From NCBI GenBank assembly GCA_030635995.1, contig DAOVXU010000017.1, forward strand, positions 1 through 14,556: a DNA stretch of 14,556 nucleotides, read 5' to 3'. Each line of letters opens with the position of its first letter. Position 1 is the stretch's first letter. The notes below the pieces were generated by a model. The model had not been told where the DNA came from. It was given only the letters and a program-made list of their open reading frames with translations, and did no database searches. The stretch is from Arcobacter sp. Lineage in GTDB: Bacteria; Campylobacterota; Campylobacteria; Campylobacterales; Arcobacteraceae. This document shows, in pieces, positions 1 through 7,613 of this stretch. The translations under genes were made by a program, and so were the position numbers.

Positions 1-747
1 AAAGAATATGATATCTTAACCGCAAGAGGGGTAAAAGAGGCAAAAGATATTTGTAAAAATAATTATTTTGATATAGCTATTATAGATTTAGGCTTAGGTG
101 ATGGAAGTGGAGCTGAAGTATGTCAATATATAAATGAGAATAAAAAAGATACTTCTATCCTTATCTACACAGGTAGAGATTTAACAAATGATGAAGCAGA
201 CTTTTTAAATGATATAAGTGATGAGATAATTATTAAAAATCCAAATTCCCATGAGAGATTAAAAGATGAGATAGTAAGATTTTTAATTACACCTGACACT
301 ACAGTAAATGGACGATTTAAACAACATATTCAAGATATAGATTATAGTGATATTGATGTAAATAATTTAAAAGAAAAAAATGTATTAATAGTCGATGATG
401 ATATTAAAAATATTTTTGTATTAAGTTCTGCATTGCAAGAGCATAATATGAATATATCTCATGCAAAAAATGGTCAAGAGGCATTAGATTTTTTAAAACA
501 AAATAAAGATATAGATATTGTATTGATGGATATTATGATGCCTATTATGGATGGTTATGAAGCTATGAAAAGAATACGAGCTGATGATAAGTTAAAGCAT
601 CTTCCAATTATTGCAGTTACAGCAAAAGCTATGGCAAAAGATAAAGAGGAGGCTCTTAAAAATGGTGCAGATGATTATCTTACTAAACCTATTGATTTAG
701 AAAAATTAGCCTCTATGATGACTATGTGGATAAATAAAGAATATTAA
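1..747 (+). CDS. Hybrid sensor histidine kinase, C-terminal two receiver domains (5' partial)
   Basis: The reading frame is open from the first base, so only the last 248 residues of a longer protein are present. I see two receiver (REC) domains. The first (about residues 1-95) has the phospho-acceptor Asp29 in IIDLGLGDGSG, a Thr at 57 and Lys79. The second (about 126-245) has the acidic pocket VDDD (131-134), phospho-acceptor Asp177 in LMDIMMPIMDGYE, Thr207 and Lys229 in TKP. The wording of both domains matches the tail of large multisensor hybrid kinases, in which HAMP or GAF, kinase and two or three REC domains precede a CheR gene. The kinase core and sensor must lie upstream of the window; that is inferred. 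The stop codon is 2 bp before the cheR-like gene, so the two are probably co-transcribed. An internal Met at base 448 or the ATG at 433 is not a plausible start because homology runs through it. Confidence 0.88.
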   Translation, partial: KEYDILTARGVKEAKDICKNNYFDIAIIDLGLGDGSGAEVCQYINENKKDTSILIYTGRDLTNDEADFLNDISDEIIIKNPNSHERLKDEIVRFLITPDTTVNGRFKQHIQDIDYSDIDVNNLKEKNVLIVDDDIKNIFVLSSALQEHNMNISHAKNGQEALDFLKQNKDIDIVLMDIMMPIMDGYEAMKRIRADDKLKHLPIIAVTAKAMAKDKEEALKNGADDYLTKPIDLEKLASMMTMWINKEY

Positions 748-749
748 TA

Positions 750-1574
750 GTGATAGATATAAAAATAGAAGATAGGGAGTTAACCGAATTTCTTATAGCA
801 ATTCAAAATAAGTATAGTCATGACTTTATCCACTACAATCGTAATACCATTAAGAGAAGGATTGAAAATCATTCTATAAAGTTGAGTGTTAGTAATTTCA
901 ATAACTACTGTGACTTGATATTAAATAATAAAAATTATTTTAATGAGATGTTTAATTATTTTAGCATAAATATTACAGAATTTTTTAGAGAACCTAAGCA
1001 GATTAAACTTTTTATAAAAAAAGTTTTACCTTATTTAGATTCATTCTCACATATAAAGATATGGTGTGCAGGGTGTAGTAGTGGAGAATCACCCTACTCT
1101 ACAGCTATTATATTATATGAAGCTGGACTTTTAAATAAAAGTCAAATTTATGCAACAGATTTTAATAATCGAATTTTAGCACACGCAAAAGATGGATTAT
1201 TTGATATAAAAGATTTTAAACAAAACAATAAAAATTATAATTTAAGCGGTGGTAAAAAAACTTTTCAAGAATATTTTATAAAAAAAGGTAAGTATTATCA
1301 AATTAAACATTTTCTAAAAGAGAAAGTACTCTTTTTTAATCACAATCTAGCAACAGATGGTGTTATGAATGAATTTCAGCTAATAATTTGTAAAAATGTT
1401 GTAATATATTTTAATAACGAATTAAAACGAAAAGTTATAAATCTTTTTAATAATTCACTAGAGTGTAATGGTTTTCTAATTTTAGGTGAGAGTGAGTATC
1501 TACCTGAAGAGTTTAGGGATGAGTTGGAGTCTTATATTCCAAAAAGTAAGGTTTATCATAAAAAATGCAAATAA
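750..1574 (+). CDS. CheR-family protein-glutamate methyltransferase
   Basis: Predicted SAM-dependent methyltransferase of the CheR family, which methylates glutamates on chemoreceptors or related signalling proteins. The 274 residues have the full family length. The N-terminal helical domain (about 10-75) has the basic stretch around 33-38. ITEFFREP (75-82) contains the Arg equivalent to the catalytic-site Arg98 of Salmonella CheR. The SAM-binding loop is WCAGCSSGE (105-113), the acidic ribose-binding residue is Asp137 in ATDF, and CKNVVIYF (214-221) is the late family signature. The start is GTG, 2 bp after the preceding stop, with only a weak purine-rich stretch upstream, so translation is probably coupled. 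It overlaps the next gene by 10 bp. Its position between a hybrid kinase and a receiver-kinase suggests a dedicated sensory pathway rather than general chemotaxis. No CheB esterase gene is seen in the window. Confidence 0.9.
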   Translation: MIDIKIEDRELTEFLIAIQNKYSHDFIHYNRNTIKRRIENHSIKLSVSNFNNYCDLILNNKNYFNEMFNYFSINITEFFREPKQIKLFIKKVLPYLDSFSHIKIWCAGCSSGESPYSTAIILYEAGLLNKSQIYATDFNNRILAHAKDGLFDIKDFKQNNKNYNLSGGKKTFQEYFIKKGKYYQIKHFLKEKVLFFNHNLATDGVMNEFQLIICKNVVIYFNNELKRKVINLFNNSLECNGFLILGESEYLPEEFRDELESYIPKSKVYHKKCK

Positions 1575-2701
1575 ATATTTTAATAGTTGATGATCTAAAA
1601 GCAAATCTTATCTCACTTGAAGCTTTACTAGAATCGATAGATGAAAGTTATAATATAATACAAGCTAATAGTGGTAATGAAGCCTTAGAACAAACTTTAA
1701 ATAAGAATATTGATTTAATTATATTAGATATACAGATGCCTGATATGGATGGCTTTGAAGTAGCACAACTACTTAAATCAAATAAAAAAACTGCCAATAT
1801 CCCAATAATATTTTTAACTGCTGCTTTTAAATCTGAAGAATGGCTACAAAAAGGATTTGAATTAGGTGCAATTGATTATCTTACAAAACCTATAGATGAA
1901 AATAGATTTATAAATAGAATATCTTTATATACAAAACTTATAAGTACTATATATGAGAATAGAGAAAAAGATAAAATATTAAATGAACAATCAAAAATGG
2001 TAGCTATGGGTGAGATGATTGGGAATATTGCACATCAATGGAGACAACCTTTATCTGTAATTTCTACTGGTGCTACTGGTATCCTTATGCAACAAGAATT
2101 TGATATACTAGATACTGAAAAATTAACTAAAACTTGTAATATGATAAATGATAATGCACAATATTTATCTAAAACCATTGAAGATTTTAAAAACTTTATC
2201 AAAGGTGACAGAAAAATAGAAAAATTTAATTTAAAAGAAAATATAAAAAGTTTTTTAAATCTTGTTGAAGGTTCAATCAAAAGTAATAATATAAAAGTTA
2301 TCTTAGAATTAGAAGATGATATAAGCATAGATGGTTATCCAAATGAATTAATACAATGCTTAATAAATATATTTAACAATGCAAAAGATGTATTAAAAGA
2401 TATTGAAAATAGTGATGATAGATTAATATTTATATCAACATTAAAAAAAGAAAATGATATTTTTATCACTATAAAAGATACTGGAGGGGGGATACCTAGT
2501 GAGATATTGCCAAATATATTTGAACCATATTTTACAACAAAACATCAATCTCAAGGTACAGGTTTGGGGTTGCATATGAGTTATAATTTAATTATAAATG
2601 GTATGAATGGTTTAATTAAAGCTGAAAATACAGAAACTAACTATAATAATAAAATATATAAAGGGGCAATATTTACCATAAAACTTCCAGTAAAAATATA
2701 A
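1565..2701 (+). CDS. Soluble receiver-histidine kinase fusion (REC-HisKA-HATPase)
   Basis: A 378-residue cytoplasmic signalling protein with the receiver at the N-terminus and the kinase at the C-terminus. The REC domain (about 3-120) has the acidic pair Asp9/Asp10, phospho-acceptor Asp55 in LDIQMPDMDG, Thr85 and Lys108. A short coiled linker leads to the H-box, with phospho-acceptor His157 in IAHQWRQPLSVIS. The ATPase domain shows the N-box (Asn268, Asn272), G1 box DTGGG (305-309), F-box FEPYFTT (319-325) and G2 box GTGLGL (331-336). All catalytic motifs are intact and there is no membrane segment. It overlaps the cheR-like gene by 10 bp, which implies translational coupling. The likely role is an intermediate in a phosphorelay that takes phosphate on the REC domain and controls its own kinase; the output regulator is not visible. 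A paralogue lies at 10914-12041. Confidence 0.93.
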   Translation: MQINILIVDDLKANLISLEALLESIDESYNIIQANSGNEALEQTLNKNIDLIILDIQMPDMDGFEVAQLLKSNKKTANIPIIFLTAAFKSEEWLQKGFELGAIDYLTKPIDENRFINRISLYTKLISTIYENREKDKILNEQSKMVAMGEMIGNIAHQWRQPLSVISTGATGILMQQEFDILDTEKLTKTCNMINDNAQYLSKTIEDFKNFIKGDRKIEKFNLKENIKSFLNLVEGSIKSNNIKVILELEDDISIDGYPNELIQCLINIFNNAKDVLKDIENSDDRLIFISTLKKENDIFITIKDTGGGIPSEILPNIFEPYFTTKHQSQGTGLGLHMSYNLIINGMNGLIKAENTETNYNNKIYKGAIFTIKLPVKI

Positions 2702-2767
2702 TTATTGAAAAGAGAGAATATAAGCTAATTTTAGCTAGACTATATAACTTATTTTACTGGAGAAATT
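2702..2767 (+). promoter_or_regulatory. argG upstream region with possible promoter and RBS
   Basis: This 66-bp gap separates the signalling genes from argG. It holds a small inverted repeat, AGCTAA-TT-TTAGCT (2723-2736), and a -10-like TATAAC at 2743-2748, about 20 bp before the start. A good ribosome-binding site GGAGA lies at 2759-2763. No clear -35 box or terminator with a T-run is visible, so some read-through from the upstream operon is possible. The promoter call rests on the AT-rich hexamer only and is weak; the RBS is well supported. Confidence 0.35.
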
Positions 2768-4015
2768 ATGAAGAAAAAAGATGTTAAAAAAGTTGTTTTA
2801 GCTTATAGTGGTGGATTAGATACAAGTATTATCTTAAAATGGCTTCAAGATGAATACAATGCTGAAGTTATTACATTTACAGCTGATTTAGGACAAGGTG
2901 AAGAGGTAGAGCCAGCAAGACAAAAAGCACTTGACAATGGTATAAAACCGGAAAATATCTTTATTTTAGATATTCAAGAAGAGTTTGTAAAAGATTATGT
3001 ATTTCCTATGTTTAGAGCTAATGCTATCTATGAAGGTGAATATCTTCTTGGAACTTCTATAGCTCGTCCTTTAATTGCTAAAAAACAAATTGAAATTGCT
3101 GCTCAAATGGGTGCAGATGCTGTATCACATGGAGCAACAGGAAAAGGTAACGATCAAGTTAGATTTGAGCTTGGTTATTTAGGATTAAATCCAGATATTA
3201 CAGTTATAGCTCCTTGGAGAGAATGGGATTTAAATTCAAGAGAAAAACTTTTAGCATATGCTAGAGAGCATAATATAAATATTGATGCAAAACATGTAGA
3301 TGAAAGTGGAGAACCAACAGTAAGTCCATATTCTATGGATGCAAATTTACTTCATATCTCTTATGAAGGTCTTCACTTAGAAAATCCAATGAATGAACCT
3401 GAAGAATCTATGTGGTTATGGACTACTTCTCCCCAAAATGCCCCTGATAAAGCAGAATATATCACTATTGGATATAAAAATGGAGATCCAATCTCTATAG
3501 ATGGTAAGAATTTATCTCCTGCAACTATGCTTAGAACTCTAAATGAATATGGAAATAAACATGGAATTGGAAGACTTGATATTGTTGAAAATAGATTTGT
3601 AGGTATGAAAGCTAGAGGTTGTTATGAAACTCCAGGTGGAACAATTATGCTTAAATCTCATCGTGCAATAGAATCTATCTGTTTAGATAGAGAAGAAGCT
3701 CATATGAAAGACGGAATGATTGCAAAGTATTCTGAACTTATTTATAATGGTTTTTGGTTTTCTCCTGAAAGAGAGATGATGCAAGCTGCTATTGATACTA
3801 CTCAAAAATATGTTCAAGGAGATGTAAGACTTAAACTTTATAAAGGTAATGTTACAGTTGTAGGAAGAGAGTCAGATATGTCACTTTATTCTGAAGAACA
3901 TTCAACTTTTGAAGAAGATGAAGTTTACAATCAAAAAGATGCAGAAGGTTTTATAAGATTAAATGCACTAAGAAGAATTATTGCTGGTAAAAAAAGAGGG
4001 TTAAACGGTAAATAA
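2768..4015 (+). CDS. argG: Argininosuccinate synthase
   Basis: Argininosuccinate synthase joins citrulline and aspartate using ATP (giving AMP and PPi) in the second-last step of arginine synthesis, in the cytoplasm. The 415 residues agree with the family length of about 400. The N-terminal PP-loop nucleotide-binding motif is AYSGGLDTS (12-20). Other family signatures are HGATGKGNDQVRFELGY in the citrulline/aspartate-binding region, GEPTVSPYSMD, and KARGCYETPGGT near residue 280. The ATG has a close RBS (GGAGA, 2759-2763). It is the first gene of a run of five closely spaced genes, and the next ATG lies 1 bp after its stop. The downstream genes are not standard arginine genes, so argG may only provide the promoter for them, or the products may share a link with arginine or glutamate metabolism. 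Confidence 0.98.
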   Translation: MKKKDVKKVVLAYSGGLDTSIILKWLQDEYNAEVITFTADLGQGEEVEPARQKALDNGIKPENIFILDIQEEFVKDYVFPMFRANAIYEGEYLLGTSIARPLIAKKQIEIAAQMGADAVSHGATGKGNDQVRFELGYLGLNPDITVIAPWREWDLNSREKLLAYAREHNINIDAKHVDESGEPTVSPYSMDANLLHISYEGLHLENPMNEPEESMWLWTTSPQNAPDKAEYITIGYKNGDPISIDGKNLSPATMLRTLNEYGNKHGIGRLDIVENRFVGMKARGCYETPGGTIMLKSHRAIESICLDREEAHMKDGMIAKYSELIYNGFWFSPEREMMQAAIDTTQKYVQGDVRLKLYKGNVTVVGRESDMSLYSEEHSTFEEDEVYNQKDAEGFIRLNALRRIIAGKKRGLNGK

Positions 4016-4016
4016 A

Positions 4017-4142
4017 ATGAAAAAACTATTTTTAATTATAACTTTAATATTTACTATATTATCCATAAGTGGATGCACTCAAAAACAAGAAGCATATGTT
4101 CCTACTCAAACTATAATTAAAGTAATTAAAGCGAGTACATAA
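4017..4142 (+). CDS. Small lipoprotein (41 aa), hypothetical
   Basis: A 41-residue open frame fills the gap between argG and the M20 peptidase almost exactly: 1 bp after the argG stop and 2 bp before the next ATG. The protein starts MKKLFLIITLIFTIL, a lysine-plus-hydrophobic signal peptide, followed by the lipobox ISGC with the lipidated Cys at position 20. The mature part would be only 22 residues (starting CTQKQEAYVPTQT, ending in an IIKVIKAST tail). This is a plausible type II signal peptide and an inner- or outer-membrane-anchored peptide. I do not recognise a family; very short lipoproteins of this kind include envelope-assembly accessory proteins such as LptM, but there is no specific match here. 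Genes this small are often missed by annotation. The perfect fit between neighbours and the clean lipobox make it a real gene in my view. Confidence 0.72.
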   Translation: MKKLFLIITLIFTILSISGCTQKQEAYVPTQTIIKVIKAST

Positions 4143-4144
4143 AT

Positions 4145-5245
4145 ATGAATTATCTTAAAGATTTAAAAACAATTTGTCAAATCAATTCTTATACCCAAAA
4201 TAAAGATGGTGTAGATAAGGTTGGAGCAAAAATGCAAGAGTGGCTTGAAATTATTGGATTTGAAACTACTACTTATAAAAGAGAGTCTTTAGGTAATCAT
4301 CAATTATTTACAACACCAAAAATAGCTGGTGATAAAATTTTATTTTTAGGTCATAATGATACTGTATTTCCAGAGGGTCAATTTGATAAATATCATCAAG
4401 ATGAAGATTGGGTTTATGGACCTGGAACTTGTGATATGAAAGGTGGGAATATTGTTGCTCTTGAAGCTTTAAAAGAAGTTTATAACACAAATGGCAAACT
4501 ACAAAATGTAGATTTCTTTTTAGTTTCAGATGAAGAGACAGGAAGTGATGATTCTAAATTTATCACTTTAGAATTAGCTAAAAATTATGATTATTGTTTT
4601 GTATTTGAAGCAGCAGGAGAAAATCTTGAAGTTGTAACAGGTAGAAAAGGTGTTGGAACATACACTATAACTATTGATGGACGTGCATCTCATGCAGGTA
4701 CAAGTTATCTAAAAGGTATAAATGCTAATCTTGAGGCTTCATATAAATTACAAGAGTTAACTAAACTAACAAATTTAGATATAGGAACAACTGTAAATGT
4801 AGGAAAAATTTCTGGTGGAATTGGTGCGAATACAATTAGTCCAAAATGTGAGCTTCTACTAGAGATAAGATATAAAATAAATAGTGAAAGAGATAGATTA
4901 CTTAAAGCTCTTGATAATATTACTAATACCTCTTATATTGATGGAACTATCTCTACTCTTGATGGTTTAATTCAGAGAGATGTTATGGAACCAAATCAAA
5001 AACAATTAGATTTTATAACTAAGTTAGAAAAAATTTCTGGTCATACAATACCAACAGAACAAAGAGGTGGAGTAAGTGATGCAAATCATATTGCATCTTG
5101 TGGTGTTACTACATTAGATGGCTTTGGTCCATTTGGTGATGGTGATCATACAATTTCTGAGAGAGCATTAAAAAGCAGTTTTGAACAAAGAATTAAGATG
5201 ATGACAAAAATATTAATTGAGCATCAAATTAACAATAAATTTTAA
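4145..5245 (+). CDS. M20 family metallopeptidase, glutamate carboxypeptidase (CPG2)-like
   Basis: A 366-residue di-zinc peptidase of family M20, closest in its motifs to carboxypeptidase G2, which releases C-terminal glutamate. Likely metal ligands and catalytic residues are visible: His70 in LGHNDTVFPEG, Asp97 in GPGTCDMKGG, Glu130 (general base) and Glu131 in SDEETGS, Glu155 in FVFEAAGEN, and His335 in DGDHTISE. GRASHAG (179-185) is the dimerisation-domain signature, with His183 matching the CPG2 residue that reaches across the dimer. No signal peptide is present, so it should act in the cytoplasm, unlike secreted CPG2. It is followed after 14 bp by an ATP-grasp ligase, so a natural reading is that it trims an amino acid (perhaps Glu) that the ligases add. 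An ArgE or DapE-type deacylase is the main alternative because argG is nearby, but the RKGVG and GRASHAG context fits CPG2 better. Confidence 0.9.
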   Translation: MNYLKDLKTICQINSYTQNKDGVDKVGAKMQEWLEIIGFETTTYKRESLGNHQLFTTPKIAGDKILFLGHNDTVFPEGQFDKYHQDEDWVYGPGTCDMKGGNIVALEALKEVYNTNGKLQNVDFFLVSDEETGSDDSKFITLELAKNYDYCFVFEAAGENLEVVTGRKGVGTYTITIDGRASHAGTSYLKGINANLEASYKLQELTKLTNLDIGTTVNVGKISGGIGANTISPKCELLLEIRYKINSERDRLLKALDNITNTSYIDGTISTLDGLIQRDVMEPNQKQLDFITKLEKISGHTIPTEQRGGVSDANHIASCGVTTLDGFGPFGDGDHTISERALKSSFEQRIKMMTKILIEHQINNKF

Positions 5246-5259
5246 ATTAAGGGGATAAA

Positions 5260-6165
5260 ATGAGCAAAGATCGTACAATTGGAATGTGGCTATATAATAA
5301 TGGTGGTGGAGATAAGATTGGTAAAAAGATTATTAAAAAACTACAAGATAGAGATATTGAAACTATAAATGATGTTAGACTACATGATTGTATTGCAAAA
5401 AATTCTCATATCTATTTAGATGATTTAAAAGTTGATAAATTAGATTTAATGTTCTCTTACAATGCAGGACAACAAACACAATACCAAATGTATCTATATC
5501 AAGCATTAAATAGAGTAATTCCTATGATTAACTCTTATGATTCTTTTGCTTTAACTGAAGATAAGTTTCATACCTCTTTTGTATTAAGAAATAATGGTAT
5601 TGCAACTGCTGATTATAAACTTTGTCATAGAGATAATGGAGATGCTCTTAAGAAGATTATTAAAAAATGGGATAAAATGGTATATAAACCAACTGATGGT
5701 TGGGGTGGAGTTGGACTTACTAAAATTGAAAGTGAAGCTAATCTTGATATGCTTATGCCTTTTTTAAATCAGATGGATTTAAGATACTTTTATGTTGAAA
5801 GATTTATAAAATATGATAATACAGATTTTAGAATAGATATAGTTGATGGTCAATTTATAGGTTGTTATGGTAGAAAAGCAAGTGGAAGTGATTGGCGAAC
5901 AAATATTACAGCAGGTGGATCTGTTTTTATGAGAGAAGCACCACCAGAAGCAATTAAACTAGCTATTGATGCATGTAAAGTTTGTGGTGTGGATATTGGT
6001 GGAGTGGATATTATATATGATATAGAAAAAGAGGAATATCTAGTACTTGAAGTAAATGGTATACCAGCATTTGCAACACCAGAACAAGAAAAACAAGGAT
6101 TAAACTTCAATGATAAAAAAATTGATTTAATTGTAGATATGATAGATAGAAAAACAAGTAAATAA
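5260..6165 (+). CDS. RimK-like ATP-grasp ligase
   Basis: A 301-residue ATP-grasp protein of the RimK type. This family activates a carboxylate as acyl-phosphate and joins it to an amine, for example adding glutamates to a protein tail. Visible features are the ATP-binding Lys143 in VYKPTDGWGG with its glycine-rich loop (147-152), ERFIK (180-184), DFRIDIV (189-195) with a substrate-side Arg, GRKASGSDWRTNITAGG (204-220), Asp250 in GGVDII, and the metal-binding Glu264/Asn266 in LVLEVNGIPAF. All core residues are intact, so it should be an active ligase. It lacks a clear membrane or extra domain. The RBS AAGGGG sits at about 5249-5254, 14 bp after the M20 gene, and a second ATP-grasp gene follows after 13 bp. 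The substrate is unknown; the CPG2-like neighbour makes a glutamate or other acidic amino acid plausible, but that is inference. Confidence 0.88.
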   Translation: MSKDRTIGMWLYNNGGGDKIGKKIIKKLQDRDIETINDVRLHDCIAKNSHIYLDDLKVDKLDLMFSYNAGQQTQYQMYLYQALNRVIPMINSYDSFALTEDKFHTSFVLRNNGIATADYKLCHRDNGDALKKIIKKWDKMVYKPTDGWGGVGLTKIESEANLDMLMPFLNQMDLRYFYVERFIKYDNTDFRIDIVDGQFIGCYGRKASGSDWRTNITAGGSVFMREAPPEAIKLAIDACKVCGVDIGGVDIIYDIEKEEYLVLEVNGIPAFATPEQEKQGLNFNDKKIDLIVDMIDRKTSK

Positions 6166-6178
6166 AAGGATAAATAAA

Positions 6179-7597
6179 ATGGCGCTTACAAATAAACAAT
6201 TACCAAAATTAGGTTTTCTTTACATGGATCATGTATTGAGATTTTTTGATCATTCAAACTTTAAGGGTTGGCCAAATAAGATTGAAACTGTTACATATCA
6301 TTGGGGAAAAGATAAAGCTAGATTTGTTAAAGAGGTAAAAAGAAAGAAGATTGATGTACTTATTGGAAATATACCTGCAACTGCATATGAAACATTTAGG
6401 GAGATTCAAAGAGAATTACCAAATGTAAGATTTGTACCATCTGTGGATACTCAATTTTCAAATAAATCAAAAGAAAATGTTACTAGATTTGCATGGAAAT
6501 ATGACCATCCAATCCCTAAAACATATATTTATTACAATAGACCAAATGGTGCTAAATTTTTAGAAAAATGTGAATATCCAAAAATTATTAAAAAATCTTA
6601 TGGACCATCAAATTATGGTGGATACTTTGTACATAAAGTAGATTCTGCTAAAGAAGCTAAAGAGTTATATGCAAATAAAAAATACCACCCTATGTATTTT
6701 CAAGATTTTGTACCTATGGAAGCTGATATTAGAGTTATGTTAATTGGTCATAAACCAGTTTGTGCATTTTGGAGAAGAGCCCCTGAAGGTGAATGGCTTA
6801 CAAATACTTCACAAGGTGGAAGTATGGACTATATGGATGTTCCTAAAAATGTTTTAGATCTTGCTGTTCAAGTTTCAAAAGATGCAAAAGCTGAATATTG
6901 GGCTTGTGATGTAGCTTATGGAAAAGATGGAAAAGTAAGAATTCTTGAATGTGCTACTGCATTTGCAGCATTTCCTTATATAAGAGATTGGATTGGTCAA
7001 TATATTATGTGGAATGTTAGTGAAGGTAGATTTAGAAAACCACATATGCCAATGTTTAATTGGGAAGAGCTAGGTAAAATAGATCCTTCACTACTTAGAA
7101 CTATGAGACATATCACTTTTGGTGCGTACAATGCCTCTTATGATGGTGCTTATTTTGGTAAGACAAAGAAAATGCATGGAGATGGTGAAAAATATATCCA
7201 TGAATTAGATGAAGAGTATAAAGTGTATGGTGTTAAGAAAAGATTTACTGAAGAGTGGCCAAGTGAAATATATAATTATCAAGATAGATTTTCTCTTAAA
7301 AATTTAAAAAGTATGAAAGTACCAAATCTTAAAAAAGAGGATGCACCAAGCCCTGATGAAGCAGATGAATCAACACAAATGCCAAAAGTTTCACAAGAAG
7401 AATTAAAAGAGATAATAACATCAGTTTCAGGTATTGGAAAAAAGAAATTTGAAAAAATTATCGATGAACTTGGTAGTAGTGAAGAGGTTGTGGGTGTATT
7501 AGAACAATCACCTTCTATACTTTTAAATATTAAAGGTATCACTAAAAAACTTGTTGAAGAGATAACAAATAGATGGAATCTATTTAAAAATTCTTAA
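6179..7597 (+). CDS. Divergent ATP-grasp protein with C-terminal helix-hairpin-helix domain
   Basis: A 472-residue protein. Residues about 1-300 form a RimK-like ATP-grasp fold: Lys138 in KIIKKS with an SNYGGYF loop, QDFVPMEADIR (175-185), FWRRAPEG, NTSQGGS (209-215) and Asp244. At the usual metal-binding ExN position it reads ILECATAF (255-262): Glu257 is kept but the Asn is replaced by Ala259, so Mg binding may be altered. Residues 300-380 are an uncharacterised extension rich in Tyr and Lys. A charged, probably disordered linker (384-402) leads to a C-terminal domain (about 405-472) with two helix-hairpin-helix-like segments, VSGIGKKKFEKI and IKGITKKLVEEI, typical of DNA-binding or protein-docking HhH pairs. 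It has a good RBS (AAAAGGA, 6164-6170) and is the last gene before a strong terminator. It may be a second ligase with a different substrate or a partner of the upstream ligase. Function is not assigned. Confidence 0.82.
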   Translation: MALTNKQLPKLGFLYMDHVLRFFDHSNFKGWPNKIETVTYHWGKDKARFVKEVKRKKIDVLIGNIPATAYETFREIQRELPNVRFVPSVDTQFSNKSKENVTRFAWKYDHPIPKTYIYYNRPNGAKFLEKCEYPKIIKKSYGPSNYGGYFVHKVDSAKEAKELYANKKYHPMYFQDFVPMEADIRVMLIGHKPVCAFWRRAPEGEWLTNTSQGGSMDYMDVPKNVLDLAVQVSKDAKAEYWACDVAYGKDGKVRILECATAFAAFPYIRDWIGQYIMWNVSEGRFRKPHMPMFNWEELGKIDPSLLRTMRHITFGAYNASYDGAYFGKTKKMHGDGEKYIHELDEEYKVYGVKKRFTEEWPSEIYNYQDRFSLKNLKSMKVPNLKKEDAPSPDEADESTQMPKVSQEELKEIITSVSGIGKKKFEKIIDELGSSEEVVGVLEQSPSILLNIKGITKKLVEEITNRWNLFKNS

Positions 7598-7613
7598 ACT
7601 CTAAAATCAAATT

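Noticed and set aside
2035..2328. Minus-strand open frame of 97 codons inside the receiver-kinase gene
   Set aside because: It is antisense to well-supported kinase motifs, has low-complexity Ser/Phe/Leu composition, and has no RBS. The same applies to the other antisense frames at 4308-4490, 5865-6110, 7279-7542, 8310-8573, and the plus-strand frames inside the kinase at 12031-13899.
2697..2702. TATAAT at the end of the receiver-kinase gene as the argG promoter
   Set aside because: The hexamer is common by chance in this composition and no -35 element is placed correctly; the candidate at 2743-2748 is closer to the start, though also weak.
4017..4142. Small peptide as the precursor of an ATP-grasp-modified peptide (graspetide)
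   Set aside because: It has a lipoprotein signal and lipobox, and its mature part has a single Glu, no Asp and no repeated Thr/Lys-acid core motifs of the kind such precursors carry.
4145..7597. A full LysW-type carrier-protein lysine/arginine pathway
   Set aside because: No small acidic carrier with a zinc motif and C-terminal Glu is present, and the second ATP-grasp protein with the HhH tail does not fit LysX or ArgX.
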